Positions 63,326-64,000 of a stretch of DNA of 64,000 nucleotides are shown here, piece after piece (the stretch's first letter is position 1; each line of letters starts with the position of its first letter). Position numbers and translations under genes: made by a program. This stretch comes from Rhodobacterales bacterium LSUCC0031. GTDB taxonomy: Bacteria; Pseudomonadota; Alphaproteobacteria; Rhodobacterales; Rhodobacteraceae. Under the pieces are notes generated by a model. The model made no database searches and was not told where the DNA came from. It was given only the letters and a program-made list of their open reading frames with translations. Where the stretch lies: assembly GCA_015689735.1 (NCBI GenBank), contig WVSP01000001.1, forward strand, positions 546,001 through 610,000, written 5' to 3'.

Positions 63326-63969
63326 ACCCCCGCCCAACAGAGACAGGGGCTGCCGTGGCCCATGACCGTGTCTATCGCGCCCTGCGCGCGCGGATCATGC
63401 ATGGCGAGGTGGGGCCGGGGCAGGCGATGACGCTGCGCGGTCTGGGGGCCGAATTCGGCGTCTCGATGACCCCTGCGCGCGAGGCGGTTCGGCGGTTGGT
63501 CAGCGAGGGCGCGCTGTTTCTGTCCAGCTCGGGCCGCGTCTCGACGCCGGAATTGTCCAATGAGCGGATCGAGGAACTGGCCGCGCTGCGCGCGCTGTTG
63601 GAGCCGGAACTGGCCACACGCGCCTTGCCGCGTGCGCACCCCGCGCTAATCGAGCGGATGGAGGCGATCAACGCCACGATCGGCCAAGCGATCGCGCGGC
63701 GCGATGCGGTGGCCTATATCCGGCGCAATCTCGAATTTCATCGCACGCTTTACCTGCGCGCGCAGGCACCCGCGATGCTGGCCTTGACCGAAACCGTGTG
63801 GCTGCAACTCGGCCCGACCATGCGGGCGCTTTACGGGCGGCTCAATCGCACGGAACTGCCGCAGCATCACCGCTTGATCGTGGCCGCCCTCAAGGCGGGA
63901 GATGAACCGGGGTTGCGGCTGGCCGTGCGGGCCGATGTGACGCAAGGTTTGCGGCTTTTGGCGGGGTAA
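63316..63969 (+). CDS. GntR family transcriptional regulator (FadR/FCD type)
   Basis: A 217-residue regulator with an N-terminal winged helix (RVYRALRARIMHGEVGPG, GAEFGVSMTPAREAVRRL; about 18-75) and an all-helical FCD ligand domain with the metal-site residues EFHRTLY and ELPQHHRLIVAALKAGD. The start ATG at 63316 lies inside the 3' end of the metallopeptidase gene, so both are probably co-transcribed. The ligand cannot be predicted; no target operon is visible before the window ends. Confidence 0.88.
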   Translation: MQMNPRPTETGAAVAHDRVYRALRARIMHGEVGPGQAMTLRGLGAEFGVSMTPAREAVRRLVSEGALFLSSSGRVSTPELSNERIEELAALRALLEPELATRALPRAHPALIERMEAINATIGQAIARRDAVAYIRRNLEFHRTLYLRAQAPAMLALTETVWLQLGPTMRALYGRLNRTELPQHHRLIVAALKAGDEPGLRLAVRADVTQGLRLLAG

Positions 63970-64000
63970 GGCCCTTTGGAAAGGGCCTTGCCGGGGGTTT

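Overview
The window is a 64 kb piece of a high-GC chromosome from an alphaproteobacterium, most likely of the order Rhodobacterales. Supporting this are a ccoNOQP-ccoGHIS cluster next to hemN and fnrL with FNR-type boxes, a membrane-anchored cytochrome c of the CycM/cytochrome cy type beside pheA, a yejABEF-type peptide transporter, a monomeric NADP isocitrate dehydrogenase, an urtABCDE urea transporter, a TIGR02300 (FYDLN-acid) protein, and the dense ATGA-overlapped gene style. No rRNA, CRISPR array or insertion sequence was seen. A few features are too short to be obvious as long ORFs: ccoS, the two tRNAs and the att repeats.

Layout. 1-4.3 kb: end of an azlCD amino-acid exporter, an SbtA-type bicarbonate/sodium permease with its LysR regulator, pheA and a cytochrome c. 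4.4-10.3 kb: yejABEF operon. 10.3-21.6 kb: micro-oxic block hemN, fnrL, usp, ccoNOQP, ccoGHIS, with four FNR-type boxes in the three promoter regions; FnrL probably switches on the high-affinity cbb3 oxidase, its copper/haem maturation factors and oxygen-independent haem synthesis together. 21.6-27.4 kb: a drug/metabolite transporter with mnmD, a divergent FAD oxidoreductase (a split-MnmC-like arrangement), an FMN reductase, an RraA-like aldolase-type protein and a ThDP enzyme. 27.5-38.0 kb: dispersed leucine genes leuC, leuD and leuB, with an MFS carrier, a HupE/DUF4198 pair and an uncharacterised membrane protein/exonuclease-phosphatase-like pair between them.

38.09-46.67 kb is an integrated genomic island of about 8.5 kb. 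It begins at tRNA-Pro(CGG), carries a tyrosine integrase immediately downstream, and ends in a 60-bp direct repeat (59/60 identical) of the 3' half of that tRNA. Cargo: an orphan phage terminase small-subunit-like gene, a dehydrogenase and thioesterase on the minus strand, a methyltransferase, a short inverse-autotransporter beta-barrel with no passenger followed at once by a secreted protein of unknown function, and several small unknown genes, two of them behind structured, palindrome-rich leaders. This island is the least explained part of the window.

46.8-51.4 kb: a host-attachment-family protein, a calcium-type P-ATPase, a phasin-like protein and a second Crp/Fnr regulator. 51.4-57.4 kb: urtEDCBA on the minus strand. 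57.8-64 kb: a tyrosine phosphatase, icd, a metallo-beta-lactamase-fold hydrolase, tRNA-Ala(GGC), a FYDLN-acid protein, a YgjP-like zinc peptidase and a GntR regulator.
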